A stretch of 64,000 nt of DNA from an uncultured Oscillospiraceae bacterium (GTDB taxonomy: Bacteria; Bacillota; Clostridia; Oscillospirales; Oscillospiraceae), in the NCBI GenBank assembly GCA_910578505.1, contig CAJTPV010000008.1, positions 24,148 through 88,147 of the forward strand, written 5' to 3'. Positions 40,231-47,257 of the stretch are shown here, piece after piece; position 1 is the stretch's first letter; each line of letters starts with the position of its first letter. Below the pieces are notes generated by a model, which was not told the origin of the DNA, searched no databases, and saw only the letters and a list, made by a program, of their open reading frames with translations. The translations under genes and the position numbers were made by a program.

Positions 40231-40275
40231 CCACTTTTAGTGGGGTTCATATTTTTATTATACCACGAAAAGTGG
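40231..40275. promoter_or_regulatory. Paired palindromic operators in the divergent XRE promoter
   Basis: CCACTTTTAGTGG (40231-40243) and CCACGAAAAGTGG (40263-40275) are two CCAC…GTGG palindromes with centres 32 bp apart, flanking an AT-rich core (TTTTTATTATA). This is a typical layout for an XRE repressor controlling its own gene and the divergent one. Confidence 0.55.
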
Positions 40276-40293
40276 CGTTGTCAAGGAGTATTT

Positions 40294-40548
40294 ATGTTTT
40301 CAAAACAACTTTTTGCCCAACGGGTCATGGAGGCCCGCAAATTGAACTGTGAAACACAAAACGACTTGGGAGCGGCAATTGGTGTTGGCCGAAATGCAAT
40401 CAGCGAAATAGAGTGTGGAAGAAAAACTACGACCGCAGAAAAAATTAACCTGATCTGCCGTCACTACCACATCTCCGCCGATTACCTTCTGGGGCTGTCC
40501 GACGATCCAAAGGGCGGGTGCGAGCGGTGGACGGAGGAGGGGCAATGA
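40294..40548 (+). CDS. XRE-family regulator
   Basis: 84 residues. HTH of Cro/C1 type: FAQRVMEARKLNCETQNDLG, AAIGVGRNAISEIECGRKTT, then HYHISADYLLGLSDDPKGGC. AAGGAG precedes the ATG by about 8 bases. Divergent from the DUF6809 gene with shared palindromic operators. Low-GC start region. Likely a local autorepressor, perhaps left from a mobile element. Confidence 0.85.
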   Translation: MFSKQLFAQRVMEARKLNCETQNDLGAAIGVGRNAISEIECGRKTTTAEKINLICRHYHISADYLLGLSDDPKGGCERWTEEGQ

Positions 40549-40650
40549 TTAAAGTTTCACCGCTTTAGCCCTGCCCAAAATCCGGTCAAGCGGGGCCAGC
40601 CGCTGAATGTCCTTCTGGTGACGGAGAACACCGGCGACCAGGATTTAGTC
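40549..40650 (-). pseudogene. Possible gene remnant before the fchA leader
   Basis: On the minus strand a frame ending at 40549 reads ILVAGVLRHQKDIQRLAPLD then RILGRAKAVKL, interrupted upstream by a stop after PDSLD. The composition looks coding rather than random, but only about 35 codons remain and no family can be assigned. The stretch 40550-40739 otherwise holds nothing identifiable. Confidence 0.25.
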
Positions 40651-40739
40651 CAGACTGTCCGGCTTTAAAAATTCCGTTATCTCCGCATGGAAAATCAGCG
40701 AATCCCGATGGAACAACTATCTGCGAAACAAAAAAATTC

Positions 40740-40768
40740 TTTACAAATCTGAATAAAGCGGCTATACT
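40740..40768 (+). promoter_or_regulatory. Promoter of the fchA leader
   Basis: TTTACA (40740-40745), 17-base spacer, TATACT (40763-40768). A start near 40775 would place the structured RNA at the very 5' end of the transcript. Confidence 0.7.
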
Positions 40769-40783
40769 AAACATAGGATAACT

Positions 40784-40918
40784 GGTGCTTTGAGGTGGTA
40801 AATTTCGTTGCGGCCACACGCCGATGGCATGACAGGGGAAACCCGAGAGATGCGGGAGAAGCGACGCCCGCCAAAGCACCGAGCTGTAAAAGGGGGCCGC
40901 AGACTGCGGTCTCCTTTT
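40784..40918 (+). promoter_or_regulatory. Unclassified riboswitch-like leader with terminator, upstream of fchA
   Basis: GGTGCTTTG (40784-40792) pairs with CAAAGCACC (40872-40880) to close an about 97-nt domain with internal helices: GTGG/CCAC, GCC-GAT-GGC, GGG-GAAA-CCC and GCGGG/CCCGC. Directly after it comes an intrinsic terminator, AAAAGGGGGCCGCAG/CTGCGGTCTCCTTTT (40888-40918). The promoter lies just upstream. This is the classic aptamer plus expression platform layout. Parts (GACAGGGGAAACCCG, GACGCCCGCCA) loosely recall the cobalamin-riboswitch core, and one could also think of ZTP, but neither consensus fits, so no ligand is assigned. Confidence 0.65.
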
Positions 40919-40944
40919 ATTTCTGAAACGGAGGAGCATATTTT

Positions 40945-41565
40945 ATGGATTTCGCACAGGCATCATGCACTGAGTTTGTAACCGTTCTCGCGTCCAACGC
41001 CCCGGTCCCCGGCGGCGGCGGCGCTTCCGCCCTGGTGGGGGCCATCGGCACCGCCCTGGGCAACATGGTGGGCTCCCTGACCGTCGGCAAGAAGAAGTAC
41101 GCCGACGTGGAGGCTGAGATCATCGCCCTGAAGGGCAAGTGCGACCAGCTGCAAAAGGAGCTGCTGGACCAGATCGCCCTGGACGCCAAGGGCTTTGAGC
41201 CCCTGGCAAAGGCCTACGGCATCCCCAAGGACGACCCCAACCGGGACCAGGTGCTGGAGGAGGCCACCATGGTGGCCTGCCAGGTGCCCATGAAGATCAT
41301 GGAGCTGTGCTGCGAGTCCCTGGACGCCATCGAGGTGTTCGCGGCCAAGGGCAGCCGTCTGGCCGTCAGCGACGCGGGCTGCGGCGCGGTGTGTGTGAAG
41401 GCGGCCCTCCAGGCGGCCAGCCTCAACGTGTTCATCAACACCAAGACCCTGAAAAACCGGGAGGCCGCCGAGGCCATGAACAAGAAGTGCCTGGACATGC
41501 TGGACAAATACTGCGCCCTGGCCGACAAAATTTTTGACACTGTCAAGGCCGGATTCTTTAAGTAA
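40945..41565 (+). CDS. fchA: Methenyl-THF cyclohydrolase / formimino-THF cyclodeaminase (FchA)
   Basis: 206 residues, entirely the FTCD_C helical domain: APVPGGGGASALVGAIGTAL, MVGSLTVGKKKYADVEAEII, ALDAKGFEPLAKAYGIPKDD and the C-terminal AEAMNKKCLDMLDKYCALAD. Stand-alone FchA of acetogens and purine fermenters converts 10-formyl-THF to 5,10-methenyl-THF (or deaminates formimino-THF). It follows the riboswitch-like leader with GGAGGAGCATATTTT before its ATG, and precedes folD by 17 bases: the two catalyse successive steps. Confidence 0.9.
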   Translation: MDFAQASCTEFVTVLASNAPVPGGGGASALVGAIGTALGNMVGSLTVGKKKYADVEAEIIALKGKCDQLQKELLDQIALDAKGFEPLAKAYGIPKDDPNRDQVLEEATMVACQVPMKIMELCCESLDAIEVFAAKGSRLAVSDAGCGAVCVKAALQAASLNVFINTKTLKNREAAEAMNKKCLDMLDKYCALADKIFDTVKAGFFK

Positions 41566-41582
41566 GAAAGGGATAGACAACA

Positions 41583-42443
41583 ATGGCTAAACTGTTATTA
41601 GGGAAAGAAGTCAACGAGAAGCTGAACGCCCGCATCATTGCCGACTGCGAGGCATTGAAGGCCAAGGGCGTCAACCCCACCATGGCCATCGTCCGCTGCG
41701 GCGAGCGGCCCGACGACCTCAGCTATGAGCGGGGCGCCACCAAGCGGGCGGACCTGCTGGGCGTGGCGGTGAAGAAGTTCGTGCTGCCGGAGGACGTGAG
41801 CAAGGAGGACCTGCTGAAGACCATCGACGACATCAACGCCGACGACTCCATCCACGGCGTGCTCATGTTCCGCCCCCTGCCCAAGCACCTGAAGGCGGAC
41901 CAGGACATGATCTGCAACCGCCTGGACCCCCGGAAGGACATCGACGGCATGACGGACCTGTCCAACGCCGGCGTATACATGGGCAAGCAGCTGGGCTTCG
42001 CCCCCTGCACCGCCGAGGCCTGCATGACCATTCTGGACCACTACGGCATCGACTGCACCGGCAAGAAGGCCGTGGTCATTGGCCGGAGCCTGGTCATCGG
42101 CAAGCCCGCCGCCCTGATGCTCATGGGCAAGAACGCCACCGTCACCGTCTGCCACACCCGCACCAAGGATGTCCCCTCCGTCACCAAAGAGGCTGACATT
42201 CTCGTCTCCTCCGCCGGCGTGCTGCGGAGCCTGACCAAGGACCATGTCCGGCCCGGCCAGATCGTGGTGGACGTGTCCATCAACTGGGACGAGGCCAAGG
42301 GCGGCATTGCGGGCGACGCGGTGTTTGAAGAGGTGGAGCCCATTGTGGACGCCATCACCCCCGTTCCCGGCGGCGTAGGCTCTGTGACGACCAGCATCTG
42401 CATTGGCCATGTGGTGGAGGCCGCGAAACGGTCCCTGGCCTGA
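41583..42443 (+). CDS. folD: Methylene-THF dehydrogenase / methenyl-THF cyclohydrolase FolD
   Basis: 286 residues. KGVNPTMAIVRCGERPDDLS, LMFRPLPKHLKADQDMICNR (the PLPxH motif), and the NAD(P)-binding half AVVIGRSLVIGKPAALMLMG identify FolD; the C-terminus has ITPVPGGVGSVTTSICIGHV. It interconverts methenyl- and methylene-THF. The first half has YERGATKRADLLGVAV with the substrate Lys expected in this region replaced or shifted relative to classic YxxxK; this matches the SYxxGA[TKR] clostridial form. Stop overlaps the next start (TGATG). Confidence 0.92.
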   Translation: MAKLLLGKEVNEKLNARIIADCEALKAKGVNPTMAIVRCGERPDDLSYERGATKRADLLGVAVKKFVLPEDVSKEDLLKTIDDINADDSIHGVLMFRPLPKHLKADQDMICNRLDPRKDIDGMTDLSNAGVYMGKQLGFAPCTAEACMTILDHYGIDCTGKKAVVIGRSLVIGKPAALMLMGKNATVTVCHTRTKDVPSVTKEADILVSSAGVLRSLTKDHVRPGQIVVDVSINWDEAKGGIAGDAVFEEVEPIVDAITPVPGGVGSVTTSICIGHVVEAAKRSLA

Positions 42444-43792
42444 TGGGGGGCGTTCCGGCAATGACAAGAGACAACGGCGCGGCGATCCGCAAATTCCTGC
42501 TGGCATCCACGCTGGCGTATCTGGTTGCGGCGGTGCTGTCGCCTGACAGGGGGGCCATGTTCTCCGGACTGAAGACCATCCTCCTGTCCCCGTCCCAGCT
42601 GACCACGGACTACTTCCTCACCGGCGGCGTGGCCGGGACCTTCCTCAGCGTGGGTCTGGTGGGGGCGGTGTGTACCGCGCTGGCCTATATTCCCGGCGCG
42701 CCCGCCGTGGGCGGGACGGTGGCCGCCTATTTCCTCACCACCGGGTTCTCCTTCTGGGGCATCAATGTGCTGAATATGCTGCCCTTTGTGCTGGGCGTAT
42801 TCCTCTGCTCTGTGGTGAAAAAGGAGCCCTTCTCGAAATACACGAACTTCGCCATGTTCGCCACAGCCCTGTGCCCCCTGGCCAGCGAGCTGCTGCTGCG
42901 CTATCCCAACGAGGCGGACGTCCACGGCATCACCGCCGGCAGCGTGGTATTGACGCTGATCGTCTGCGGCGGCGTGGGCTTTCTGACCCCGGCCATGATC
43001 GGCCACTCCCCCAGCGTACATAAGGGGTACGACCTGTACTCCGCCGCCCTGCCCGGAGGCATTCTGGGCTTCTTCCTGGCGGCGATGCTGTACAAGACCG
43101 CCGGGTATACCGTGCCGGAGATCGCCGCCCATCTGGGCGACAGCCGGCCGGAGGTGGTGTGGACCTTCTGCGCCGTGTTCTTCGCACTGTGCATCGCCGG
43201 CGGGTACTGGCTCAACGGCAAGTCCTTTCACGGCTACGGCGCGCTGCTGAAGGACAGCGGCCACAAGTCCGACTTCGTGGGCAAGTACGGCGCGGGGCTG
43301 GCCATTATGAACGTGGGCGTATACGGCCTGATGATCGTGGCCTACTATATCGCTGTCAACGCCCTGATGGGCAACGCGCTGGGGGGCTTCAACGGCGTGA
43401 CGCTGGGCATCGTGTTCTGCATGGTCTGCTTCGGCGCGGCGGGGGCCCATCCCGGCAACGTGTGGCCCATCATGGTGGGCTACGTGCTGAGCAGCTTCAT
43501 CGCCACCCAGGTGGTAGGCGGTCCCTTTGCCGTCAACGCCCAGGCCATTATGGTGGGGCTGTGCTTCGCCAGCGGCCTGGCCCCCATCGCGGGCGCTTAC
43601 GGCTGGTGGGCGGGGGTCATCGGCGGCGCGATGCACTACGCGCTGGTCACCAGCGTGCCGGCCATCCACGGCGGCTTCAGCCTGTATAACGGCGGCTTTA
43701 CGGCGCTGGTGGTGGCGGTCATCCTGGTGCCGCAGCTGGAGTCCTTCTGCAAGACCAGGGAAGAGCGCCTGGCCAACCGGTCAAAGCGGTAA
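42443..43792 (+). CDS. DUF1576 multi-pass membrane protein
   Basis: 449 residues with about ten hydrophobic segments. FLLASTLAYLVAAVLSPDRG near the start, TPAMIGHSPSVHKGYDLYSA, GAAGAHPGNVWPIMVGYVLS and the terminal HGGFSLYNGGFTALVVA match DUF1576, an uncharacterised clostridial membrane family. The start overlaps the folD stop; ATG at 42461 with a G-rich site is an alternative. Lying between folD and the formyl-THF cyclo-ligase in one operon, it may move a folate- or one-carbon-related solute, but no transport activity is known to me. Confidence 0.82.
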   Translation: MGGVPAMTRDNGAAIRKFLLASTLAYLVAAVLSPDRGAMFSGLKTILLSPSQLTTDYFLTGGVAGTFLSVGLVGAVCTALAYIPGAPAVGGTVAAYFLTTGFSFWGINVLNMLPFVLGVFLCSVVKKEPFSKYTNFAMFATALCPLASELLLRYPNEADVHGITAGSVVLTLIVCGGVGFLTPAMIGHSPSVHKGYDLYSAALPGGILGFFLAAMLYKTAGYTVPEIAAHLGDSRPEVVWTFCAVFFALCIAGGYWLNGKSFHGYGALLKDSGHKSDFVGKYGAGLAIMNVGVYGLMIVAYYIAVNALMGNALGGFNGVTLGIVFCMVCFGAAGAHPGNVWPIMVGYVLSSFIATQVVGGPFAVNAQAIMVGLCFASGLAPIAGAYGWWAGVIGGAMHYALVTSVPAIHGGFSLYNGGFTALVVAVILVPQLESFCKTREERLANRSKR

Positions 43793-43807
43793 GAAGGGAG
43801 GTCCTTT

Positions 43808-44380
43808 ATGACAAAAAAAGAGATGCGGGCTTTGATTGCCCAGCGGGTGAAGAACCTCTCCCCCGTCTACTGCCGGGAGGCCGACGAGGCCATCTGCCGC
43901 CTGGTGCGGCAGGCGGACTGCTACCAGACCGCCCAGACGGTTTTCTGCTATGCCGGTTCGGAGCGGGAGATCGACACCATGGGCCTGCTCCACGCGCTGC
44001 TCAGCGACGGGAAAACCGTGGCCCTGCCCCTGTGCCGGGAGAAGGGCGTTATGGAGGCCCGGCGCATTGAGGGCATGGGGGACCTGGTCAGCGGGGAATA
44101 CGGCATTCTGGCCCCCCGGCTGACGTGCCCGCTGGTGGAGCCGGAGGCATTGGACCTGGCGCTGATCCCCTGCAGCACAGGCAACGGGGCAGGCCAGCGG
44201 CTGGGCTACGGCGGCGGGTACTATGACCGCTATCTGCCCAGGACCCGCTGCCCAAAGATGCTGCTGTGCCGTTATCAGCTGGTCCGGGAGGATATCCCCG
44301 TAGAGGAGCACGATGTCCTGATGGACTATCTGGTGACAGAGAAGGGCATTATCAAGTGCGGCCCTTCGGCAGACAAATAA
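43808..44380 (+). CDS. 5-formyltetrahydrofolate cyclo-ligase (methenyl-THF synthetase)
   Basis: 190 residues. QTVFCYAGSEREIDTMGLLH, KTVALPLCREKGVMEARRIE and the signature GQRLGYGGGYYDRYL near residue 138, followed by DVLMDYLVTEKGII, identify the MTHFS family. It converts 5-formyl-THF to methenyl-THF with ATP, recovering a dead-end folate. GAAGGAGGTCCTTT precedes the ATG. Last gene of the fchA-folD operon, ending in a strong terminator. Confidence 0.93.
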   Translation: MTKKEMRALIAQRVKNLSPVYCREADEAICRLVRQADCYQTAQTVFCYAGSEREIDTMGLLHALLSDGKTVALPLCREKGVMEARRIEGMGDLVSGEYGILAPRLTCPLVEPEALDLALIPCSTGNGAGQRLGYGGGYYDRYLPRTRCPKMLLCRYQLVREDIPVEEHDVLMDYLVTEKGIIKCGPSADK

Positions 44381-44386
44381 AATACG

Positions 44387-44434
44387 ACAGGCTCCCCCCA
44401 TTCAGACAGGAACTGTCAGGGGGAGCCTGTTTTG
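44387..44434 (+). terminator. Intrinsic terminator of the fchA-folD operon
   Basis: ACAGGCTCCCCCC (44387-44399) pairs with GGGGGAGCCTGT (44419-44430), then TTTTG. Confidence 0.85.
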
Positions 44435-44461
44435 TTGAGAAAACGACAGGAGGGATGGGCC

Positions 44462-45019
44462 ATGGAGGACGCCCGGATTATTGACCTGTACTGGCAGCGG
44501 GATGAGGAGGCCATCCGCGCCACGGATACCAAATATGGGGCGTTCTGCCACCACATCGCCATGAACATCCTGCACAGCCTGCAGGACAGCGAGGAGTGCG
44601 TCAGCGACACCTACGAGCGCTGCTGGGAGACCATGCCGCCCCAGCGTCCGGGCAGCCTGCGGGCCTATGTGGGCAAGATCGTCCGCAACTGCTCCATCAG
44701 CCGCTACCGGGCCGGCCACGCCCGGAAGCGCTTTGACGGCGCGGACGTGCTGCTCAGCGAGCTGGCGGAGTGTGTGCCTGGGCCGGAGAACGTGCAGCGG
44801 ACGGTGGAGGCCAGGGAGCTGGGGCAGTTCATCAGCGACTGGCTGGTGAGTTTGGACAAGGAGAGCCGCGCCCTTTTCATCCGCCGGTACTGGAACGGGG
44901 ACCCGGTGCGGGATTTGGCGGCGGAGCTGAACGTGCGGCCCAACGCCCTGACCAAGCGGCTGCTGCGGCTGCGGGAGGGGCTGCGGAAGTGCCTGGAGAA
45001 GGAGGGGGTGTCGGTATGA
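44462..45019 (+). CDS. ECF-like RNA polymerase sigma factor
   Basis: 185 residues. Region 2 (YGAFCHHIAMNILHSLQDSE, ECVSDTYERCWETMPP, LRAYVGKIVRNCSISRYRAG) and region 4 (KESRALFIRRYWNGDPVRDL, AELNVRPNALTKRLLRLREG) are clear. The start follows AGGAGGGATGGGCC. The next gene, a one-helix membrane protein, overlaps its stop (ATGA), the usual sigma/anti-sigma arrangement. Confidence 0.9.
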   Translation: MEDARIIDLYWQRDEEAIRATDTKYGAFCHHIAMNILHSLQDSEECVSDTYERCWETMPPQRPGSLRAYVGKIVRNCSISRYRAGHARKRFDGADVLLSELAECVPGPENVQRTVEARELGQFISDWLVSLDKESRALFIRRYWNGDPVRDLAAELNVRPNALTKRLLRLREGLRKCLEKEGVSV

Positions 45020-45504
45020 GGCGGTCGGAGATATTTTTTGACGGGGTCACCCACATCCGGGAGGACCTGATCGAGGAGGCGCAGCGGTATGTGTTTCGCA
45101 GACGAATCAACTGGCGGCGGTATGCGGGCGGGTTGGCGGCCTGTCTGGTACTGGCGCTGGGGCTGAGCATGCTGCTCCGCTTCGGCGGCGCCGGCGGCGG
45201 AGCCCCCAGCGGGAACAGCAGCGGCTATGACAGCGGCGGCGCGGAGCCGGGGGATTGTCCGACGGGAGCGATGGAAAGCAGCTTTACCGCCGATGTGGTG
45301 GAGGTGCTGGAGGACGGGGCGCTGACCGTGGTGCCCCAGCCGGGGTCCGGCGTCTGGTCCGTGGCGGACCGGGTGCGGGTGCCCACAGCGGACGTGCCGG
45401 ATCTGCCGGATGTACAGCCGGGGGACCGGATTCTGGTGGTGTACACCGGGGAAGCCGGGAGCGATTTTGTGGAGGGCGTCGTCGAGATCCGCCTGTTGGA
45501 TTGA
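45016..45504 (+). CDS. Single-pass membrane protein coupled to the sigma factor
   Basis: 162 residues. An N-terminal cytoplasmic stretch (MRRSEIFFDGVTHIREDLIE), one membrane helix (YAGGLAACLVLALGLSMLLR, about 35-54), a Gly/Ser linker and an external beta-rich domain (SSFTADVVEVLEDGALTVVP, VQPGDRILVVYTG) resembling small OB/SH3-like folds. The overlap with the sigma gene suggests an anti-sigma or sensor, but no zinc-binding anti-sigma motif is present. Function inferred from position. Confidence 0.6.
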   Translation: MRRSEIFFDGVTHIREDLIEEAQRYVFRRRINWRRYAGGLAACLVLALGLSMLLRFGGAGGGAPSGNSSGYDSGGAEPGDCPTGAMESSFTADVVEVLEDGALTVVPQPGSGVWSVADRVRVPTADVPDLPDVQPGDRILVVYTGEAGSDFVEGVVEIRLLD

Positions 45505-45677
45505 TGGGAAATATCCATCCTTTGCGCATATTTTTTCAAATAATCGGCTGTTGTACACAATTTGTCAACATCTTAACAGTTAGCATCTGCTATAATGTCT
45601 ATGATTCTGCCGCTGTCTGGAAACAGGCCGCGTTACCGGGCGCAAGTCCGGATATACTGTAAAAGGATGGATCGTCT

Positions 45678-46532
45678 ATGAGTAACATTATTCTTGTCGC
45701 CGAGACCGGCGCTGACATCCCGCCGGAGCTGGCCCAGCGCCACGGCATCCGCATTGTCCCCATGCACGTCTCCTTCGGCAGCGAGACAAGGGACGACGGT
45801 ACTTTCCCGTCGGAAGAGATTTGCGCCTATTACGAGCGGACCGGCGTTCTGCCCAAGACCAGCGGCAGTGTGCCGGAGGACTTTATCCGCGTTTTCGATG
45901 ATATCCATGCCAGCCAGCCGGACGCGCAAATCCTCTATCTGGCCTATTCCTCCGTGACCACCTGCTCCTACCAGAGCGCCCAGATTGCGGCGGAGGGGCG
46001 GGACTATGTGACCAGTATCGACACCAAATTTGCCTCTGCGGGACAGGGCGTGATCGTGGTAAAAATGGCGGAGCTTCTGGAGCAGTACCCCCAGTGGGGC
46101 ATGGAGGAGGCTGTGGCCGCGGCCAACGCCCTTATCCGCCGGGCCAGGATGGCCTTTATTCCCAACGACATGGAGTATCTCCGGGCGGGAGGCCGGGTGA
46201 GCAACGCCACCGCGCTGTGCGGGCGGCTGCTGAGCATCCATCCGCTCATCGAGATTCTGGACGGCTACCTGACCGCCACCAAAAAGCTGCGGGGAAAGCT
46301 GCCGGCACTGGTACCCCGGCTGATATCCAAGTATGCGGAGGCCAACGCGCTGGAGCGGGACGAGCTGTGGCTGATCTGGGGGCCGGGCTTCCCGGACGCG
46401 GTCAAGGCCGCGGCGGAGAAAGCCGCCCACAGCTGCGGGTTTCAGAAGGTGACGTGGGTGAAGACCGGCGGCGTGATTACTACCCACGGCGGGCCCAGCG
46501 CGTTCGGAATTGTGGGATTTACGTCGAAATAG
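45678..46532 (+). CDS. DegV-family fatty-acid-binding protein
   Basis: 284 residues. ILVAETGADIPPELAQRHGI and HVSFGSETRDDGTFPSEEIC at the N-terminus, KTSGSVPEDFIRVFDDI, YSSVTTCSYQSAQIAAEG, and the C-terminal HGGPSAFGIVGFTSK are DegV features. DegV proteins bind long-chain fatty acids and hand them to the FakA kinase. A TATAAT near 45591 may be its promoter. Its 3' end was copied along with the adjacent small RNA locus (see 47940-48022). Confidence 0.92.
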   Translation: MSNIILVAETGADIPPELAQRHGIRIVPMHVSFGSETRDDGTFPSEEICAYYERTGVLPKTSGSVPEDFIRVFDDIHASQPDAQILYLAYSSVTTCSYQSAQIAAEGRDYVTSIDTKFASAGQGVIVVKMAELLEQYPQWGMEEAVAAANALIRRARMAFIPNDMEYLRAGGRVSNATALCGRLLSIHPLIEILDGYLTATKKLRGKLPALVPRLISKYAEANALERDELWLIWGPGFPDAVKAAAEKAAHSCGFQKVTWVKTGGVITTHGGPSAFGIVGFTSK

Positions 46533-46552
46533 GCAGATTTGATGTCAAATAG

Positions 46553-46585
46553 AAACGGCGCTGCCATGTAAAGGCAACGCCGTTT
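46553..46585 (+). terminator. Terminator after degV
   Basis: AAACGGCG…CGCCGTTT (46553-46560 with 46578-46585), loop CTGCCATGTAAAGGCAA containing an inner CTGCC/GGCA helix. Short T-run. A diverged version follows the degV fragment at 48047-48076. Confidence 0.65.
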
Positions 46586-46600
46586 AATTGCAAACATGGT

Positions 46601-46629
46601 TTGACAAAGGCGACAAACTCTGCTAAAAT
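46601..46629 (+). promoter_or_regulatory. Promoter of the first 28-aa peptide mRNA
   Basis: TTGACA (46601-46606), exact 17-base spacer, TAAAAT (46624-46629). Near-consensus sigma-A promoter; start of RNA near 46636. Confidence 0.8.
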
Positions 46630-46712
46630 ATCCGCAACCCCCGGAAAGGGACGGGGCGCTGCATCAATAAAGGTGAGCGGTCGGCTACACTCTCCGAAAG
46701 GAGGTGTATTAA

Positions 46713-46799
46713 ATGCCCGTGATTATTACGTTTCATCCGTTCGGACTTACCGTGACGATACGTATCACAAAACGGGACAACCGCCACCCTGCCCGGTGA
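46713..46799 (+). CDS. 28-residue peptide, candidate type I toxin, copy 1
   Basis: ATG at 46713 with GAAAGGAGGTGTATTAA upstream. The product starts MPVIITFHPFGLTVTIRI, a mildly hydrophobic half, and ends in a basic tail TKRDNRHPAR. The second copy encodes exactly the same peptide although the DNA differs at several third codon positions (for example GTG/GTA, CCT/CCG, GCC/GCA), which indicates selection on the peptide. mRNA end pairing, the antisense promoter and the shared terminator are the hallmarks of type I toxin genes. I do not recognise the peptide family; toxicity is inferred. Confidence 0.7.
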   Translation: MPVIITFHPFGLTVTIRITKRDNRHPAR

Positions 46800-46858
46800 C
46801 GGTTGTCGTTAAGCTAAAAAACACCTGAGCCGACCGCTAATTGCAGCGCCCTACTCTA
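46769..46858 (-). ncRNA. Predicted antisense RNA, copy 1
   Basis: A convergent promoter TTGACA-N17-TATACT (46893-46865, minus strand) would start an RNA near 46858. It is complementary to the 3' untranslated part and last codons of the peptide mRNA. On the minus strand GACAACCG…CGGTTGTC (46807-46776) followed by CCGTTTT makes a terminator near 46769, giving about 90 nt. It is the presumed antitoxin. Confidence 0.65.
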
Positions 46859-46864
46859 TTACTT

Positions 46865-46893
46865 AGTATACCCAACCGGACTTGCTTTGTCAA
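46865..46893 (-). promoter_or_regulatory. Antisense promoter, copy 1
   Basis: Minus-strand TTGACA (46888-46893), 17-base spacer, TATACT (46865-46870). Perfect -35 and near-perfect -10. It overlaps the hairpin of the peptide mRNA terminator. Confidence 0.8.
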
Positions 46894-46904
46894 GTCCGGT
46901 TTTT
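46875..46904 (+). terminator. Terminator of the peptide mRNA, copy 1
   Basis: ACCGGACTTG-CTTTGT-CAAGTCCGGT (46875-46900) then TTTT. Gives a peptide mRNA of about 270 nt. Confidence 0.85.
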
Positions 46905-46959
46905 GCTGGTCCCAGGATTCACTCGTTTCAATTACCTTGCATACTTCAGTTTTTCCACG

Positions 46960-47166
46960 CTACCGGTTTATCTGTGGGTTGTCTGTGCGCCCCAGCAGAT
47001 AGTCAATTGAAATATTAAAATAATCTGCTATAAGAATTAGCTCAGAAATCCCAGGTTCCCGCTCCCCGCTCTCATAGCGGCTGATGGTATTTTGCGCCAT
47101 GTTCAGGTCCATAGCCAGTTTTAATTGCGTAATACGCTTGGCCCTTCGTAGTTCTTTCAATCTCAA
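46960..47166 (-). CDS. Small XRE-family regulator
   Basis: 68 residues from TTG 47166, which has AGGGTGA 6 bases upstream and gives the usual beginning MRLKELRRAKRITQLKLAMD; a GTG three codons earlier (47175) is the alternative. HTH: LNMAQNTISRYESGEREPGI, then ADYFNISIDYLLGRTDNP. It diverges from the zinc-ribbon gene; ATCCC-GATTT-GGGAT (about 47216-47230) in the shared region is a likely operator. Confidence 0.82.
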   Translation of the reverse strand: MRLKELRRAKRITQLKLAMDLNMAQNTISRYESGEREPGISELILIADYFNISIDYLLGRTDNPQINR

Positions 47167-47177
47167 AAAAATCACCC

Positions 47178-47206
47178 TTGACACAATTATCCCATTCTGG
47201 TATACT
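47178..47206 (+). promoter_or_regulatory. Promoter of the zinc-ribbon/OB protein gene
   Basis: TTGACA (47178-47183), 17-base spacer, TATACT (47201-47206). A palindrome ATCCC-GATTT-GGGAT follows directly, placed to block transcription. Confidence 0.8.
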
Positions 47207-47257
47207 TTTAACATCCCGATTTGGGATATTATGCTTTGATTCACGGGAGGAAAGGGT

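Larger units (their letters stand above)
46586..46912. repeat. First copy of a 325-bp duplicated toxin-antitoxin-like locus
   Basis: Nearly identical to 48101-48426. Contains a rightward promoter, a 28-codon frame with strong ribosome site, a terminator, and a convergent leftward promoter whose -35 lies in the terminator stem-loop. The 5' region GGGCGCTGCA (46654-46663) and AGCGGTCGGCT (46676-46686) is complementary to 46842-46851 and 46828-46838, so mRNA ends can pair. Confidence 0.85.

Noticed and set aside
40784..40880. Assignment of the fchA leader to the ZTP (pfl) or cobalamin riboswitch class
   Set aside because: Short stretches resemble both, but the GGCG/CGCC pseudoknot spacing of ZTP and the full J6/3 and P7-P11 parts of cobalamin switches are not seen.
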